DNA of 64,000 nt from Hazenella coriacea (GCF_004341825.1 NZ_SMAG01000001.1:1-64000); one strand, 5' to 3'. Positions 28,482-38,138 are shown, numbered from the stretch's first letter. The notes: generated by a model not told the origin, from the sequence alone. Made by a program: numbers and translations.

Positions 28482-29627
28482 TTACTCTTTTTCTTTCATC
28501 CTTCGGGTCATTTGTTGCCAAACCGTTCCGCTAGCTTCCTCGCCCCGCTCGATTCGTTCCAAAGCCATTTGTACTTGCATCTTCACTTCAAATTCAGGAT
28601 CATCTATTGCTTCTTTTAAAGCAGGAATCGCTTGATCATCTCCTACTTCATACAAAAATCTAGCAGCCCGCCAACGAACTAATTTATTCTGATCCTGAAG
28701 CACTTTACACATCGCTGGGATTGCTTCTGGGAATCCCAGATCAGAAATCGTGTCCCCTGCTGTTCGTCTAACAACCGCAGAATGATCCTGTAATGCTTCA
28801 TATAAGTAAGGAAGTGCCTCTTTACTCTCTAGATACCCCAGATAAACGACTGCTTGACGACGAATCGCTGTTTTAGAGTCTTGGAGTGCAATCTCCAACA
28901 CTTCGATGGTTTCAAGGGTTGGCTCAAATTGTTCAAAAATCGCAAAACGATGTTTCCAATCTGAGTGCTTCAAAGCCTCTACCACATCTTTCGCCTCAAC
29001 CACCTGTTTTGTCGACCCCTGAGTTGCGTGTAACATTTGATGAACTAACTGTTGTAAGCGTTCTTCATGGTAAGCAGCTGAAATCTCTTCTTCTACTTGG
29101 GTAGCTACTTCCTGAACCTCTCCATATCGAGGGCTTTGTTTTTCCCACTTCCGCTCAAAAACCAGATTCGAAGTAACGACTTGCGCCGCCATGACAGCTT
29201 CTTTAAAACGATCAGGTAAGCCAAAGCGAAACTCTTCCCCATTCTTCACTAACTTAATCTGCATTGGAATCTCTTTAAGTTTTTGAATCCAAACCTCTAC
29301 TTCTCCAAATCCTTCTTGATTAGACTTATCATCAATAGATTGCACTGCTGAATTCGATGTGGTGGATGTTGCTTCTCCTAACGTCTCCCTCACTTCATGC
29401 AGAATCTTCTGCCAATCTGCTTTTGGGTGTCGTTCTATGGAAATAAAATCAAGTACTTGAAATAGACTAGTCACACCTTCAATCTTCAACAACTTCTTTA
29501 AATATAAAGGAGCTTCCATGCTCTTCTCTTGATTCAAGTTATAATTAATCCCTGTAGGCAATGATTCATCTAGATTACACTTCATTACATTTGGAGAAGG
29601 GGTAGGCTCAATCGATACAATTTTCAT
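28482..29627 (-). CDS. Conserved virulence factor C-like protein (Nfu N-domain plus HEAT repeats)
   Basis: A 381-residue protein resembling CvfC of Staphylococcus and YpgR of B. subtilis. The N-terminus (about 1-75, PTPSPNVMKCNL) is an Nfu N-type scaffold domain; the C-terminal half has HEAT-like helical repeats (ALQDSKTAIRRQAVVYLG, ALQDHSAVVRRTAGD, VLQDQNKLVRWRAARFL). Molecular role unclear; a scaffold is likely. ATG with GGAGGGAGCG upstream. Confidence 0.8.
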   Translation of the reverse strand: MKIVSIEPTPSPNVMKCNLDESLPTGINYNLNQEKSMEAPLYLKKLLKIEGVTSLFQVLDFISIERHPKADWQKILHEVRETLGEATSTTSNSAVQSIDDKSNQEGFGEVEVWIQKLKEIPMQIKLVKNGEEFRFGLPDRFKEAVMAAQVVTSNLVFERKWEKQSPRYGEVQEVATQVEEEISAAYHEERLQQLVHQMLHATQGSTKQVVEAKDVVEALKHSDWKHRFAIFEQFEPTLETIEVLEIALQDSKTAIRRQAVVYLGYLESKEALPYLYEALQDHSAVVRRTAGDTISDLGFPEAIPAMCKVLQDQNKLVRWRAARFLYEVGDDQAIPALKEAIDDPEFEVKMQVQMALERIERGEEASGTVWQQMTRRMKEKE

Positions 29628-29649
29628 TTTTTCGCTCCCTCCAATGAAC

Positions 29650-29686
29650 TAAAAAACCCCTGAAAGCGTTAGTGCTTCAGAGGTTA
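29650..29686 (-). terminator. Terminator of the aroQ-pepQ-efp operon
   Basis: Minus strand: AACCTCTGAAGC/GCTTTCAGGGGTT, followed by TTTTAG, a few bases after the efp stop. Confidence 0.75.
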
Positions 29687-29697
29687 TAGCATTATCA

Positions 29698-30255
29698 TTA
29701 AGCACGCGACACATAATCACCACTACGGGTATCAATGATAAGTTTGTCTCCTAGATTGATAAACAATGGAACTTGAACCGTGAATCCAGTAGCTAATTTA
29801 GCGGACTTGCTTCCACCAGTAGCTGTATCTCCTTTGATTCCTGGTTCTGTTTCAACTACTTCCAATTCTACTGTATTTGGCAATTGAACTCCAATGGTTT
29901 CACCTTTAAAGGTCACGATCTGCACATTCATATTCTCTTGTAGGAAATTCAGCTCGTATTTCAACTGCTCTTCAGTTAATGTGATTTGATCATATGTTTC
30001 ATTATCCATGAAGGTATAGTCTCCGCCTGATTCGTACAAGTATTGCATTTGGCGAGTTTCAACCAATGCTTTGGGGACTTTTTCTCCTGCACGGAAAGTT
30101 TTTTCTTGGATATTACCATTTCTTAAATTACGTAATTTGGAGCGAACAAATGCCGCGCCTTTTCCTGGTTTTACATGTTGGAACTCAACCACTTGCCATA
30201 CATCGCCATCCAACTCGATGGTTAGCCCTGTCCGGAAATCGTTTACACTAATCAT
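29698..30255 (-). CDS. efp: Translation elongation factor P
   Basis: Relieves ribosome stalling at polyproline stretches. The 185-residue three-domain protein has VKPGKGAAF with the modifiable Lys in the PGKG loop, the EF-P signature in domain III and the usual C-terminal GDYVSRA. CGGAGG precedes the ATG. The order aroQ-pepQ-efp matches B. subtilis yqhS-yqhT-efp. Confidence 0.97.
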   Translation of the reverse strand: MISVNDFRTGLTIELDGDVWQVVEFQHVKPGKGAAFVRSKLRNLRNGNIQEKTFRAGEKVPKALVETRQMQYLYESGGDYTFMDNETYDQITLTEEQLKYELNFLQENMNVQIVTFKGETIGVQLPNTVELEVVETEPGIKGDTATGGSKSAKLATGFTVQVPLFINLGDKLIIDTRSGDYVSRA

Positions 30256-30270
30256 TCAGGTTCCTCCGTA

Positions 30271-31341
30271 TTAGTCAATGATAATAAGATCTTTGGTACA
30301 ATGAGTCAATACTTCACACCCATCTTCAGTTACAACTACATCATCTTCAATTCGAACTCCACCTAGTTCTGATAGATAAATACCAGGCTCTACGGTAACA
30401 ACCATACCCGGTTTTAGTTCTTCTTCACCTTTAACTGATAGGCGTGGAAGCTCATGCACTTCTAAACCTAAACCGTGCCCTGTGCTATGTCCAAAATACT
30501 CACCATACCCATGTTCAGTAATATAATCCCGGGCGGCAGCATCCGCTTCAATTCCGGTTATACCTGGGCGAATCACTGCAATGGATCTTTTCCCTGCTTC
30601 TAAGACAATGTCATAAATCTCTTTCTGTTTTTCACTCGGTTGACCTAGTATAATGGTCCGTGTGATATCTGACGCATATCCTTGATACCATGCGCCAAAG
30701 TCCATTGTAACCAAATCGCCTTTTTCCAAAACCTTCTCACTAGCAGTACCGTGAGGTAAAGCACCTCGTTTACCAGAAGCTACAATGATATCAAAAGAAG
30801 AAGAGGATGCCCCAAGGTCTCTCATGATAAATTCTAAACGTAAAGCAACATCTAATTCGCGCATACCTGGTTTAATTTCTTGAATAATCCGTTCAAATGT
30901 TTGATCAGCAATTTGACAGGCTTTACGAATCAAGGAAAGTTCTTCTTCATCCTTAAACATACGTAGATTTTCTATCACACCACTCACTGGAGCTGTTGCG
31001 ATCTTCCCTAAAGCTTCTTGTAGTTCGTGATGTTGTGCAAAAGTGAGATGGTCTTGTTCAAAAGAAAGGGTTTGAATTCCCAATTGTTGAGCGGATTGAG
31101 CTACCGTCTCCAAAATAGGTCCTTCATGTTTCACTAGTGTCATATGCGGAACTTGCTCTTGAACCTGTGTGACATAGCGAAAATCCGTAATTAAAAGTGC
31201 TTCATTTTGAGTGATTAATGCCAATCCCGCCGAACCTGTAAATCCTGTGATATAACGACGATTGATCGGATGGCTAATTAAAATAGCTTCCATATTCGAT
31301 TTGTTCATTTCTCCGCGAAGAGCTTCGATCCGCTTTTGCAC
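30271..31341 (-). CDS. M24 family Xaa-Pro aminopeptidase (YqhT/PapA)
   Basis: Metal-dependent peptidase removing N-terminal residues before proline. The 357-residue protein has the creatinase-like N-domain with HPINRRYITGFTGSAG and the pita-bread catalytic domain with metal ligands in VTMDFGAW, DITRT, GHSTGHGLG, VTVEPGIY and GVRIEDDV. The frame opens with GTG at 31350, but AAGGGG is spaced 8 nt from the GTG at 31341. Likely cotranscribed with aroQ and efp. Confidence 0.93.
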   Translation of the reverse strand: MQKRIEALRGEMNKSNMEAILISHPINRRYITGFTGSAGLALITQNEALLITDFRYVTQVQEQVPHMTLVKHEGPILETVAQSAQQLGIQTLSFEQDHLTFAQHHELQEALGKIATAPVSGVIENLRMFKDEEELSLIRKACQIADQTFERIIQEIKPGMRELDVALRLEFIMRDLGASSSSFDIIVASGKRGALPHGTASEKVLEKGDLVTMDFGAWYQGYASDITRTIILGQPSEKQKEIYDIVLEAGKRSIAVIRPGITGIEADAAARDYITEHGYGEYFGHSTGHGLGLEVHELPRLSVKGEEELKPGMVVTVEPGIYLSELGGVRIEDDVVVTEDGCEVLTHCTKDLIIID

Positions 31342-31358
31342 TATCTTCACCCCTTAAT

Positions 31359-31802
31359 TTAATTGGTTTTTTCCTCTGTAAAACCCCTAATTGCTGTCAG
31401 TGCAAGTTGGTAACTTTTCCACCCAAAGCCCACGATTTGCCCCTGACAAACGGGAGCAGTGACCGAGGTGTGACGAAATGTTTCACGAGCATGAACATTA
31501 GACAAATGAACTTCAATCACTGGAACCTCAACAGAGGCAATTGCATCGCGAAGCGCATAACTATAATGGGTATAAGCTCCGGGATTTAAGATTATGTAGT
31601 CAAAACGTCCTTCTGCCTCATGAATTATATGAATGAGTTCGCCTTCGATATTACTTTGTGTACAAGTGACGTTCATATTCCATTTTGCCCCTAATTGAAC
31701 TAAACGATCATTCATTTCTTCTAATGTCATATGTCCATATATATGTGGTTCCCTTTTGCCCATTCGATTCAGGTTAGGGCCATGCAAAATGAGTACATTC
31801 AT
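31359..31802 (-). CDS. aroQ: Type II 3-dehydroquinate dehydratase
   Basis: Third step of the shikimate pathway. The 147-residue protein begins MNVLILHGPNLNRMGKREP and carries LNPGAYTHYSYALRDAI, EVHLSNVHARETFR and the catalytic Tyr in the flexible loop (HIYG). The ATG at 31802 has AGGGAAG upstream; the frame opens at 31838. Divergent from yqhQ. Confidence 0.96.
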   Translation of the reverse strand: MNVLILHGPNLNRMGKREPHIYGHMTLEEMNDRLVQLGAKWNMNVTCTQSNIEGELIHIIHEAEGRFDYIILNPGAYTHYSYALRDAIASVEVPVIEVHLSNVHARETFRHTSVTAPVCQGQIVGFGWKSYQLALTAIRGFTEEKTN

Positions 31803-32029
31803 CACTGTCACTTCCCTATTCTTTCCGTATTGTACCATAATACATAGAAATAAAACGCCTACACAACATATTATTTTCCCATGAGTTTCTGCATTTGTCT
31901 ATGTCCCGATTTGTATCCTTACTGCTTCACCCTCATTATGGTAAAATAAATGTAACACCCCCAATTTTCAAGCTATATTTCTGAAAAATAAACATCAACA
32001 TCAATCTTTGAAGGTGGTGCAGGTCCAAA

Positions 32030-33010
32030 GTGTCTGATAAACCCATCCCATATGGGGGGCAAGCAGTCGTCGAAGGAGTCATGTTTGGCGGCCGCTACAC
32101 CCAAGTGACAGCAATTCGTCGTAAGGACGGGCGAATTGAAACATATGAAGTAACTAAAAAAACAATTCCTTCATTACGATTTTTCAAAAAAATACCAGTC
32201 ATTCGCGGGCTTGTCGCCTTGATTGAATCAAGTGCTTCAGGTGCAAAACACTTGCAATATGCTTCAGATCGTTATGAATTGGATGAAGATGATGAGTCTG
32301 GAACGAACGATGTGTCCACTCCTAATCAAGTAGAGAGTACATCAAGTGGCTCAAACCTTTCTTTAATCATAGGAGTTGCCGTGGTGGGTGTTATATCTCT
32401 AATAATTGGAAAGCTAATCTTTACTACACTACCTGCTTTTTTAGCAAGCGTTCTTTTTCCTTGGATTAAAAATAATATTGTACAGAACTTAATAGAAGGT
32501 GGAATTAAAACAGTACTATTGCTCGCATACCTTTGGGGAATTTCGCAAACGCCTATGATCAAGCGAGTTTTTCAATATCATGGGGCTGAGCACAAAGTGA
32601 TTAGTACTTATGAATCTGGGGAAGAATTAACAATAAAGAATGTACAAAAACAATCGACTCTTCATTATCGATGTGGAAGTAGTTTTATCATTATCTCGAT
32701 CCTAGTAGGTGTATTCATCTACTCCTTCTTCCCTTATGAAGATGTTTGGGATCGAATCTTCACTCGGATTATGTTACTTCCACTCGTCATTGGTCTTTCC
32801 TATGAAGTACTTCAAGCTACGAATGCTATGCGTGATATTCCTATTCTTAGGTACATGGGTTATCCCGGACTTTGGTTACAAAAGCTTACAACAAAGGAAC
32901 CCATGGATGACCAAGTGGAAGTAGCGATCGCTGCATTTAACCGGATGCGTGAATTAGATGCACAAACAGCAACACTCACATCCTCACCTTCATCTGTCTT
33001 AGCTCATTAG
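32030..33010 (+). CDS. DUF1385 family membrane protein YqhQ
   Basis: A 326-residue membrane protein of the YqhQ family. The N-terminus PYGGQAVVEGVMFGG and the cytosolic block FQYHGAEHKVI...YESGEEL, then RCGSSF, are hallmarks of DUF1385. About four or five membrane segments follow. Function is unresolved. The start is GTG at 32030. In B. subtilis it lies beside yqhR-aroQ on the same strand; here it is divergent from aroQ, and yqhR is missing. Confidence 0.9.
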   Translation: MSDKPIPYGGQAVVEGVMFGGRYTQVTAIRRKDGRIETYEVTKKTIPSLRFFKKIPVIRGLVALIESSASGAKHLQYASDRYELDEDDESGTNDVSTPNQVESTSSGSNLSLIIGVAVVGVISLIIGKLIFTTLPAFLASVLFPWIKNNIVQNLIEGGIKTVLLLAYLWGISQTPMIKRVFQYHGAEHKVISTYESGEELTIKNVQKQSTLHYRCGSSFIIISILVGVFIYSFFPYEDVWDRIFTRIMLLPLVIGLSYEVLQATNAMRDIPILRYMGYPGLWLQKLTTKEPMDDQVEVAIAAFNRMRELDAQTATLTSSPSSVLAH

Positions 33011-33042
33011 CACCACCATCATACTGAAAGGGGGATCGATTC

Positions 33043-33315
33043 GTGAAAGGTACAACCGCTTTTAATCTGTGGTCTTACCTGATCCTCTCTCTCGTTGCCT
33101 TGGGCTTAATTAGAACATTGATCGAGTCACCGCTGTACGTTTTAGTCCCACTACTAATCATCGGAGTCATCTTTCTTCTATATAAATATCCTCCTCGTTG
33201 GTTGTTAAAAATAACTTCTACACCTTACCAACCAAGAAGAGAGCAAGGGAAATTAAATAAAAAACGAAAACGAAGAACTTTTCGTGTGATTGACGGAAAT
33301 AAAAAGCCATTCTGA
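33043..33315 (+). CDS. SA1362-like small membrane protein (YqhP)
   Basis: A 90-residue protein with two membrane segments (YLILSLVALGLIRTLI and YVLVPLLIIGVIFLLYKY) and a basic C-terminal tail rich in Lys/Arg. It matches the SA1362/YqhP family by position and composition. Start GTG at 33043 with AAAGGGGG upstream. Function unknown. Confidence 0.8.
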   Translation: MKGTTAFNLWSYLILSLVALGLIRTLIESPLYVLVPLLIIGVIFLLYKYPPRWLLKITSTPYQPRREQGKLNKKRKRRTFRVIDGNKKPF

Positions 33316-33338
33316 TGTGATCCACGAAAAGTAGCCAG

Positions 33339-33376
33339 AAAGCCCTTGTCTACAAATGAAGTAGACAAGGGCTTTT
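33339..33376. terminator. Bidirectional terminator
   Basis: The inverted repeat AAAGCCCTTGTCTAC/GTAGACAAGGGCTTT with a 7-nt loop lies between the convergent SA1362-like and patatin genes. Confidence 0.85.
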
Positions 33377-33379
33377 AAG

Positions 33380-34342
33380 TTAGGCTGTTCCATCCAGAGA
33401 ATCTGACCTTTTATTGATCCGAACTCTCGTTTCATCACTATGATCAGCTAAATACCGATCATAGTTCCAAGTTTTAAAGAAGCTTTCTGCTGCTGTCACA
33501 CCTGATTGATATAACTGTTCCCTTTGTTTATCTTCGATTGAAAAATCAGTCAGTTTCACATCTAGTGTAGGTACCAGTATCGTTCTCACTTGGTCTTGTT
33601 TCTTGATATATCGATTATCATGAGCATCTAGCATCGTAAAAAATATAGATTTGAACATACTAAAGGGTCCATCAATCTGATGAACTTGATAATCTCCCTT
33701 AGAAACTAACCGAAAGCCAAATGTAGGGCAGTGGGGACTTGTTTCATCAAACAGCCAAATAGGGAAATTACTTAATACTCCCCCATCCACAATATAACAT
33801 GGGGTACGAGTTGGATAGTGCATAATTTTCACTGGATCAAAGAAGAAAGGAATACTACAACTCATACGTACCACCCGTGCAATCGAAAGCTGCTCTGGAT
33901 CATATCCATACTCTTCTAAATCACGAGGCAAAACTAGCAACTGACCTCTAGAGATATCTGAAGCGATAACGAGTAATTCCCTTCCATCCTTTAGATCAGC
34001 AAATGTATGAATTCCTTTGGCTAATAGCAATTTTTCTAGCCATTGTTCTAAGACATGTCCTGAGTATAAACCTTTCTTAATCCACAACCTCGCCGAAGGT
34101 CCTAGATAAGGAATTTTATGCAACCACGTAGGAGAAAGGAAATCAAGAAAATTTTGTTTAATCATGATTTGTTGAAGTTCCTTTGCTGTATATCCAGCAG
34201 CCAATAAACTCGCAATAATTGAACCAGCTGAAGCCCCGGCTAAATTTTTCCATTGATAACCTTTATCTTCAGCAACAGTCAATGCCCCAACCAATCCAAT
34301 TCCTTTTACTCCACCACCTTCAAACACCGCATCAGCCCACAC
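33380..34342 (-). CDS. Patatin-like phospholipase (YqhO)
   Basis: A 320-residue lipid acyl hydrolase of the patatin family. The oxyanion loop reads EGGGVKGIG, the nucleophile elbow GASAG, and the Asp of the Ser-Asp dyad is in VDGG. The GTG at 34342 is preceded by AAGGAGGAG 5-6 nt upstream; the frame opens at 34396. Lies between SA1362-like and mntR as in B. subtilis (yqhN-yqhO-yqhP). Confidence 0.93.
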   Translation of the reverse strand: MWADAVFEGGGVKGIGLVGALTVAEDKGYQWKNLAGASAGSIIASLLAAGYTAKELQQIMIKQNFLDFLSPTWLHKIPYLGPSARLWIKKGLYSGHVLEQWLEKLLLAKGIHTFADLKDGRELLVIASDISRGQLLVLPRDLEEYGYDPEQLSIARVVRMSCSIPFFFDPVKIMHYPTRTPCYIVDGGVLSNFPIWLFDETSPHCPTFGFRLVSKGDYQVHQIDGPFSMFKSIFFTMLDAHDNRYIKKQDQVRTILVPTLDVKLTDFSIEDKQREQLYQSGVTAAESFFKTWNYDRYLADHSDETRVRINKRSDSLDGTA

Positions 34343-34433
34343 CGGCTTCTCCTCCTTTTGTGGCAAACATCCCTTATAAAAATGTATGTGCCACATCGAA
34401 AAAAAACCACGGAGAAACCCCCATGGTTTGTGT

Positions 34434-34871
34434 TTAAGAACCGATATCTTCTGCTGTGGTATCTTCTTCTTTCAATAAGTGTAAATGTTTGACAATCTCG
34501 GGATGTTGCTCCAGATATTGAACTAAGTTTTCAATACAGGTGATGGAATCCCAACTCAAATGATGTTCGATTCCTTCCACATCCTGATAAATCAACTCTT
34601 CACTAACCCCAATGACACGCAAAAATTGTTCCAATAAATAGTGTCTGTCTACTAGACGTTTACCTATTTTTTTCCCTTTGGTCGTTAGAACTAAACCACG
34701 ATATTTTTCATATATAAGGTATTTATTGTGATCTAACTTCTGTACCATTTTTGTTACAGAGGAAGGGTGTACTTCCAAAGCTTCTGCAATATCAGAAACT
34801 CTTGCATACCCTTTTTGTTCAATCAACTTATAAATATTTTCTAAATAATCTTCCATACTTGGTGTTGGCAT
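34434..34871 (-). CDS. mntR: Manganese transport transcriptional regulator MntR
   Basis: DtxR-family Mn-sensing repressor of Mn uptake genes. The 145-residue protein has the winged helix ([24 protein letters not shown]) and all six B. subtilis metal ligands at equivalent numbers: D8, E11, H77, E99, E102, H103. ATG at 34871 with GGGAGGG; the frame opens at 34898. No Mn transporter lies in the window, so it must act in trans. Confidence 0.95.
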   Translation of the reverse strand: MPTPSMEDYLENIYKLIEQKGYARVSDIAEALEVHPSSVTKMVQKLDHNKYLIYEKYRGLVLTTKGKKIGKRLVDRHYLLEQFLRVIGVSEELIYQDVEGIEHHLSWDSITCIENLVQYLEQHPEIVKHLHLLKEEDTTAEDIGS

Positions 34872-34979
34872 GGAGGCCCTCCCTAAATTGGATTCCAATG
34901 TCTACAAGTATGTAGAATTTGAGTCTTGTCTATCTTACCATATCCTAAAGACGAACACCTAAGCGCCGACCTAATGTCG

Positions 34980-35537
34980 TTATTTTGTGCGTAATTCAGC
35001 ATTAAGTAATCGAATCGTGCTGACTAAGTTTTCTCCTAAACTTTGCAAACGAAGCTGTAACTTTTCGTCTTTCAATGTACCATCTGGATGAAACGCCATA
35101 TATGAACTAGGTACAGAAACCATAGAGGGAATTGGCCAAGCGTGTAAATTTCGACAAATGATATTCATCGTATTTAAAGTATTCGTAGCTCCCATCGCTC
35201 CGCCAGCAGTTCCTACAAGTGCAACTACCTTTCCTTCAAATTCACGTGCACTAATAAAATCAAGGGCATTTTTTAACACTCCTGAGATACTCCCATGGTA
35301 TTCAGGTGAACCCAAGATAAATCCATCTGCTTTCAACATTAATTCTTTAAAACGATGAACAGTAGCAGGGTAAGTTGAGTCATCAGAACGACCATCATAA
35401 ATGGGGAGAGGCTCTTTTCTCAAATCAAATATCTCCACTTCTGCTCCAGCTTGTTGGGCAGATTGAGCAATCACTCCAACTGCTTGATGCGTGGTAGACT
35501 TTTCATTTAAACTCCCAGCAACAGCCACAATATTCAA
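34980..35537 (-). CDS. NAD(P)H-dependent FMN reductase (azoreductase-like)
   Basis: A 186-residue flavodoxin-fold reductase with the FMN phosphate loop VAVAGSLNEKSTT near the N-terminus and the GSPEYHGSISGVLKNALD block. It would reduce quinones or azo compounds using NAD(P)H. The TTG at 35537 has AAGGAG at 8 nt; the GTG at 35546 overlaps that site. Confidence 0.88.
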   Translation of the reverse strand: MNIVAVAGSLNEKSTTHQAVGVIAQSAQQAGAEVEIFDLRKEPLPIYDGRSDDSTYPATVHRFKELMLKADGFILGSPEYHGSISGVLKNALDFISAREFEGKVVALVGTAGGAMGATNTLNTMNIICRNLHAWPIPSMVSVPSSYMAFHPDGTLKDEKLQLRLQSLGENLVSTIRLLNAELRTK

Positions 35538-35770
35538 CTTATTCACTCCTTATGGAACACGGGGCATGATAACCTCCGCTGTCTTTACGGTCAATATGTG
35601 AACCTTATCATGTTTAAAAACAAGTTCTATGTACAAAATATCTATCAACATCAACTATTTTGCACGTAAAAGTATACAAGATTTAACCCATTATTGCTAC
35701 ATATTAGTGAGATTTATCCCCTACACAAATCATCCTTATCATCTAAAGCCTCGATGTTCAGGCCCCCTTT

Positions 35771-36253
35771 CTAAGAGGGAGCCTCTTCTAAGGCTCTGGA
35801 TGTCAAACGGATATAATCCACCAAAACAGTACCTTTTATCAATAAAAATGAGACGGAAGTATAGACTGCGTTTCTAGGCGGAGGAGGGACAATCGTTAAA
35901 TAGGAAAACCAAGCATCTTTCTTTGATTTGGGAGGGTTCATCCATAAGGGCGTAGAACGAATGATTTTCTTATTGCGATCCTGATAAATAACTGTTGCAA
36001 AAAGGGTTGTAGCACCAGACTCAGATAAGTTAAAAAGACGAAAATTTAAATTATATACACATTTATTCTCAAACGGTCCTGAGACTGTTTGTTTCAAGAC
36101 TGGGTAGCCAGACCCTTTTTTCTTATTCATAAAAATAACATGGTCATCTGCATCCAATGGATTACGAACCCAACGAAGATTGTCTCCTGTCCAAGGAGCT
36201 ATTCCTTTTTTAAAATCACTGTTTTTCAATATATTTCGATTTGAACAAGTCAT
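35771..36253 (-). CDS. Galactose-binding-like protein, NTTRR-F1 type (possible spore-surface protein)
   Basis: A 160-residue protein without signal peptide. The start CSNRNILKNSDFKKGIAPW recalls the 'N-L-L-x-N-G-x-F-E-x-G-x-x-x-x-W' opening of carbohydrate-binding jelly rolls and of the NTTRR-F1 domain found on collagen-like exosporium proteins of Bacilli. The end VLVDYIRLT fits the same fold. GGAGG is 8 nt before the ATG at 36253; the ATG at 36268 overlaps it. The family call is by pattern only. Role on the spore surface is inference. Confidence 0.55.
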   Translation of the reverse strand: MTCSNRNILKNSDFKKGIAPWTGDNLRWVRNPLDADDHVIFMNKKKGSGYPVLKQTVSGPFENKCVYNLNFRLFNLSESGATTLFATVIYQDRNKKIIRSTPLWMNPPKSKKDAWFSYLTIVPPPPRNAVYTSVSFLLIKGTVLVDYIRLTSRALEEAPS

Positions 36254-36474
36254 TTCTTCTACCTCCATCCCCCTTTGTACTCCACATCATATGTAGTGCT
36301 CCTAATTTTGGTATAGACACTCTCTAAATCAAAAACTTCTTTTACTTCCTGGTGAAATAATAGGAACTTTATAACGCAAACTTTAGTGATATTCACTTCC
36401 ATCTGCACAACCAATGGATAAATTTTTCTAATCAAATAAAAAGCATTGGGTAATCTTTGTAAAAATATAGACAA

Positions 36475-36815
36475 AATTAGCGGAATGTATTAAAAATAGA
36501 TATAAACAAACACTTTACTCTTATATAATTAAAGAAAATATAGATGTTATGAGTTCTGTCCAAACGAATCAATGAATCCCCATTTGGAAGTCAGCAAAAA
36601 GATCTCAATGTTTCTTTTTCAACATCAATCTTCTTATCAAGAAGGAATTAGTTGGTACAAAATGAAACATATATAGACAAGTCAAAATAATGGGAGCCAT
36701 TCACACTCGGCTTAAACTATTGTAAACAATGAAATCCAACCACTGAATAGGGCAGACTATTTCTAATGATCCATTTTCAATAATTCTGATTATATTGTAA
36801 ACAGGAGGAATTTGT
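36475..36815. other. AT-rich intergenic region with a repeated ATTGTAAACA motif
   Basis: About 340 bp without a supported gene. The palindrome ATTGTAAACAAT lies at 36719-36730 and its first ten bases recur at 36794-36803, just before the Shine-Dalgarno of the DivIVA-type gene. They could be operator sites; nothing else was recognised. Confidence 0.35.
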
Positions 36816-37109
36816 ATGCCCCGTCTAACTGCTCACCAAATTCATAGTAAAGAATTTAAAAAGGTATTGCGTGGCTATGACATCAATCAAGTCAATGATT
36901 TTCTGGATCAAATTATTAAAGATTACATAGAGTTTGAGAGTAATCCATCTTCACAACAGAAAGATGACAAACTTCAACATGTTGAGCATTTACTCGAACA
37001 GCTCATGTATGATATTCAACAACTCCGGGAAGAAAATCGTTTACTGCGTGAGCAACTTGAACGTCCTTCCCCTCATGATCCCTATCGAAATCAATCATTC
37101 TACAGATAA
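36816..37109 (+). CDS. Short DivIVA-domain protein, GpsB-like
   Basis: A 97-residue protein. The N-terminal domain (LTAHQIHSKEFKKVLRGYDINQ, VNDFLDQIIKDY) is the membrane-binding/dimerisation domain shared by DivIVA and GpsB, followed by a coiled coil (about 55-85) and a short tail. The size matches GpsB, the regulator of penicillin-binding proteins and division, whereas the RGYD and MP start recall DivIVA. GAGGAAT lies before the ATG. It is not next to recU-ponA or rnpB, the usual gpsB locus, so it may be an extra paralogue. Confidence 0.8.
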   Translation: MPRLTAHQIHSKEFKKVLRGYDINQVNDFLDQIIKDYIEFESNPSSQQKDDKLQHVEHLLEQLMYDIQQLREENRLLREQLERPSPHDPYRNQSFYR

Positions 37110-37141
37110 AGCTTGCATAGACGAACAAATTTTTAGAAACT

Positions 37142-37178
37142 AAAAACAGGCTTTTCCTTTTAGGAATTGCCTGTTTTT
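37142..37178. terminator. Bidirectional terminator
   Basis: AAAACAGGC/GCCTGTTTT with an inner TTCC/GGAA stem, between two convergent genes. Confidence 0.85.
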
Positions 37179-37187
37179 AAGTTTCCT

Positions 37188-37940
37188 TCAGCCATATTGT
37201 TTACCAAATTTACTTTCAATCTCTTCAAGTGCATTTTCCAATGCAGTTCGAACCTTACCTGTGCGCTCGTGTCTCAATCGCGCACGTAGAGCCAAAGATA
37301 CCCATTCTACATCCTTTTCATGTACAAATTCGCTAAGTAAATTGGCTGTAGCTCTACGAGTTTTATATTCGGGACTATGTAACATCCCCAATAATGGCTG
37401 AAAATAATTCTGTTGATCTAATAAATACAAACAAGCATAATAGCGTACACGTACTGTATCACTCTGTTCCTTGAGCAATAATTTTTCTAACACGGGAACA
37501 ATTCGCATATCTCCCATACGTCCAATCGCTAGTGCAACTTCCCCGCGCAATAGTTCATCTTGGTGAAGCAATAAGGGTAATAAGTTAGGAATTGATCGAT
37601 AAGAGCGAAAAAAACCTAGATTTTCTACTGCTTCAACTTGAACCAGTGGATCAGGGTCTTGTAAAGCTTGGATCATTACCTGTTCAATCTCTTCATCTTT
37701 AAAAAAGTATAATGAACTGACTGCATGGAAACGAATCACTTGATTCCCGTGTTTGCTCAATCGAATTAGCTTTGCTTTAATTGTTGGATTAGGGGCAAAT
37801 GACGGAAGTGCTTCAATCACTTCAATCATAGTTTCTTCATTTCCCGAATTCAACATTTCTAATAGTGTGTGTAAAGCTTTACCAGTACCTTGCCTCTGTA
37901 ACTCTTGAATCTGAATCCTAATCGTTTCCAGGTTGTTCAT
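37188..37940 (-). CDS. HEAT repeat protein
   Basis: A 250-residue all-helical protein made of six or seven HEAT-like repeats (for example ALQDPDPLVQVEAVENLGFF, LLLHQDELLRGEVALAIGRMG). No catalytic residues. Such proteins act as scaffolds; the partner is unknown. It lies alone between two terminator or AT-rich regions. Confidence 0.8.
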   Translation of the reverse strand: MNNLETIRIQIQELQRQGTGKALHTLLEMLNSGNEETMIEVIEALPSFAPNPTIKAKLIRLSKHGNQVIRFHAVSSLYFFKDEEIEQVMIQALQDPDPLVQVEAVENLGFFRSYRSIPNLLPLLLHQDELLRGEVALAIGRMGDMRIVPVLEKLLLKEQSDTVRVRYYACLYLLDQQNYFQPLLGMLHSPEYKTRRATANLLSEFVHEKDVEWVSLALRARLRHERTGKVRTALENALEEIESKFGKQYG

Positions 37941-38138
37941 ATTCCTCGGATGCTCTCTCCATTATTAAAATTTGGACTGCGAATGGATATCATTATTCTC
38001 AATTTTAGCATATATGAGTTTTCAATTTAATTAAAGATTAAGTGTAACATTTTTTTAGTTTTTTTCTCGAAGATAACAAATTTCACTTATCTTCTCTAAA
38101 TAGGCTACTGGTTGCATAAAAATATCCAACACTTTTTC

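Noticed and set aside
34872-34979. MntR operator near mntR
   Set aside because: No palindrome close to the known MntR box was seen.
36259-36474. 71-codon minus-strand frame overlapping the start of the NTTRR-F1-like gene
   Set aside because: No family resemblance; it overlaps the better supported gene and lies in AT-rich DNA. It might be real but I cannot support it.
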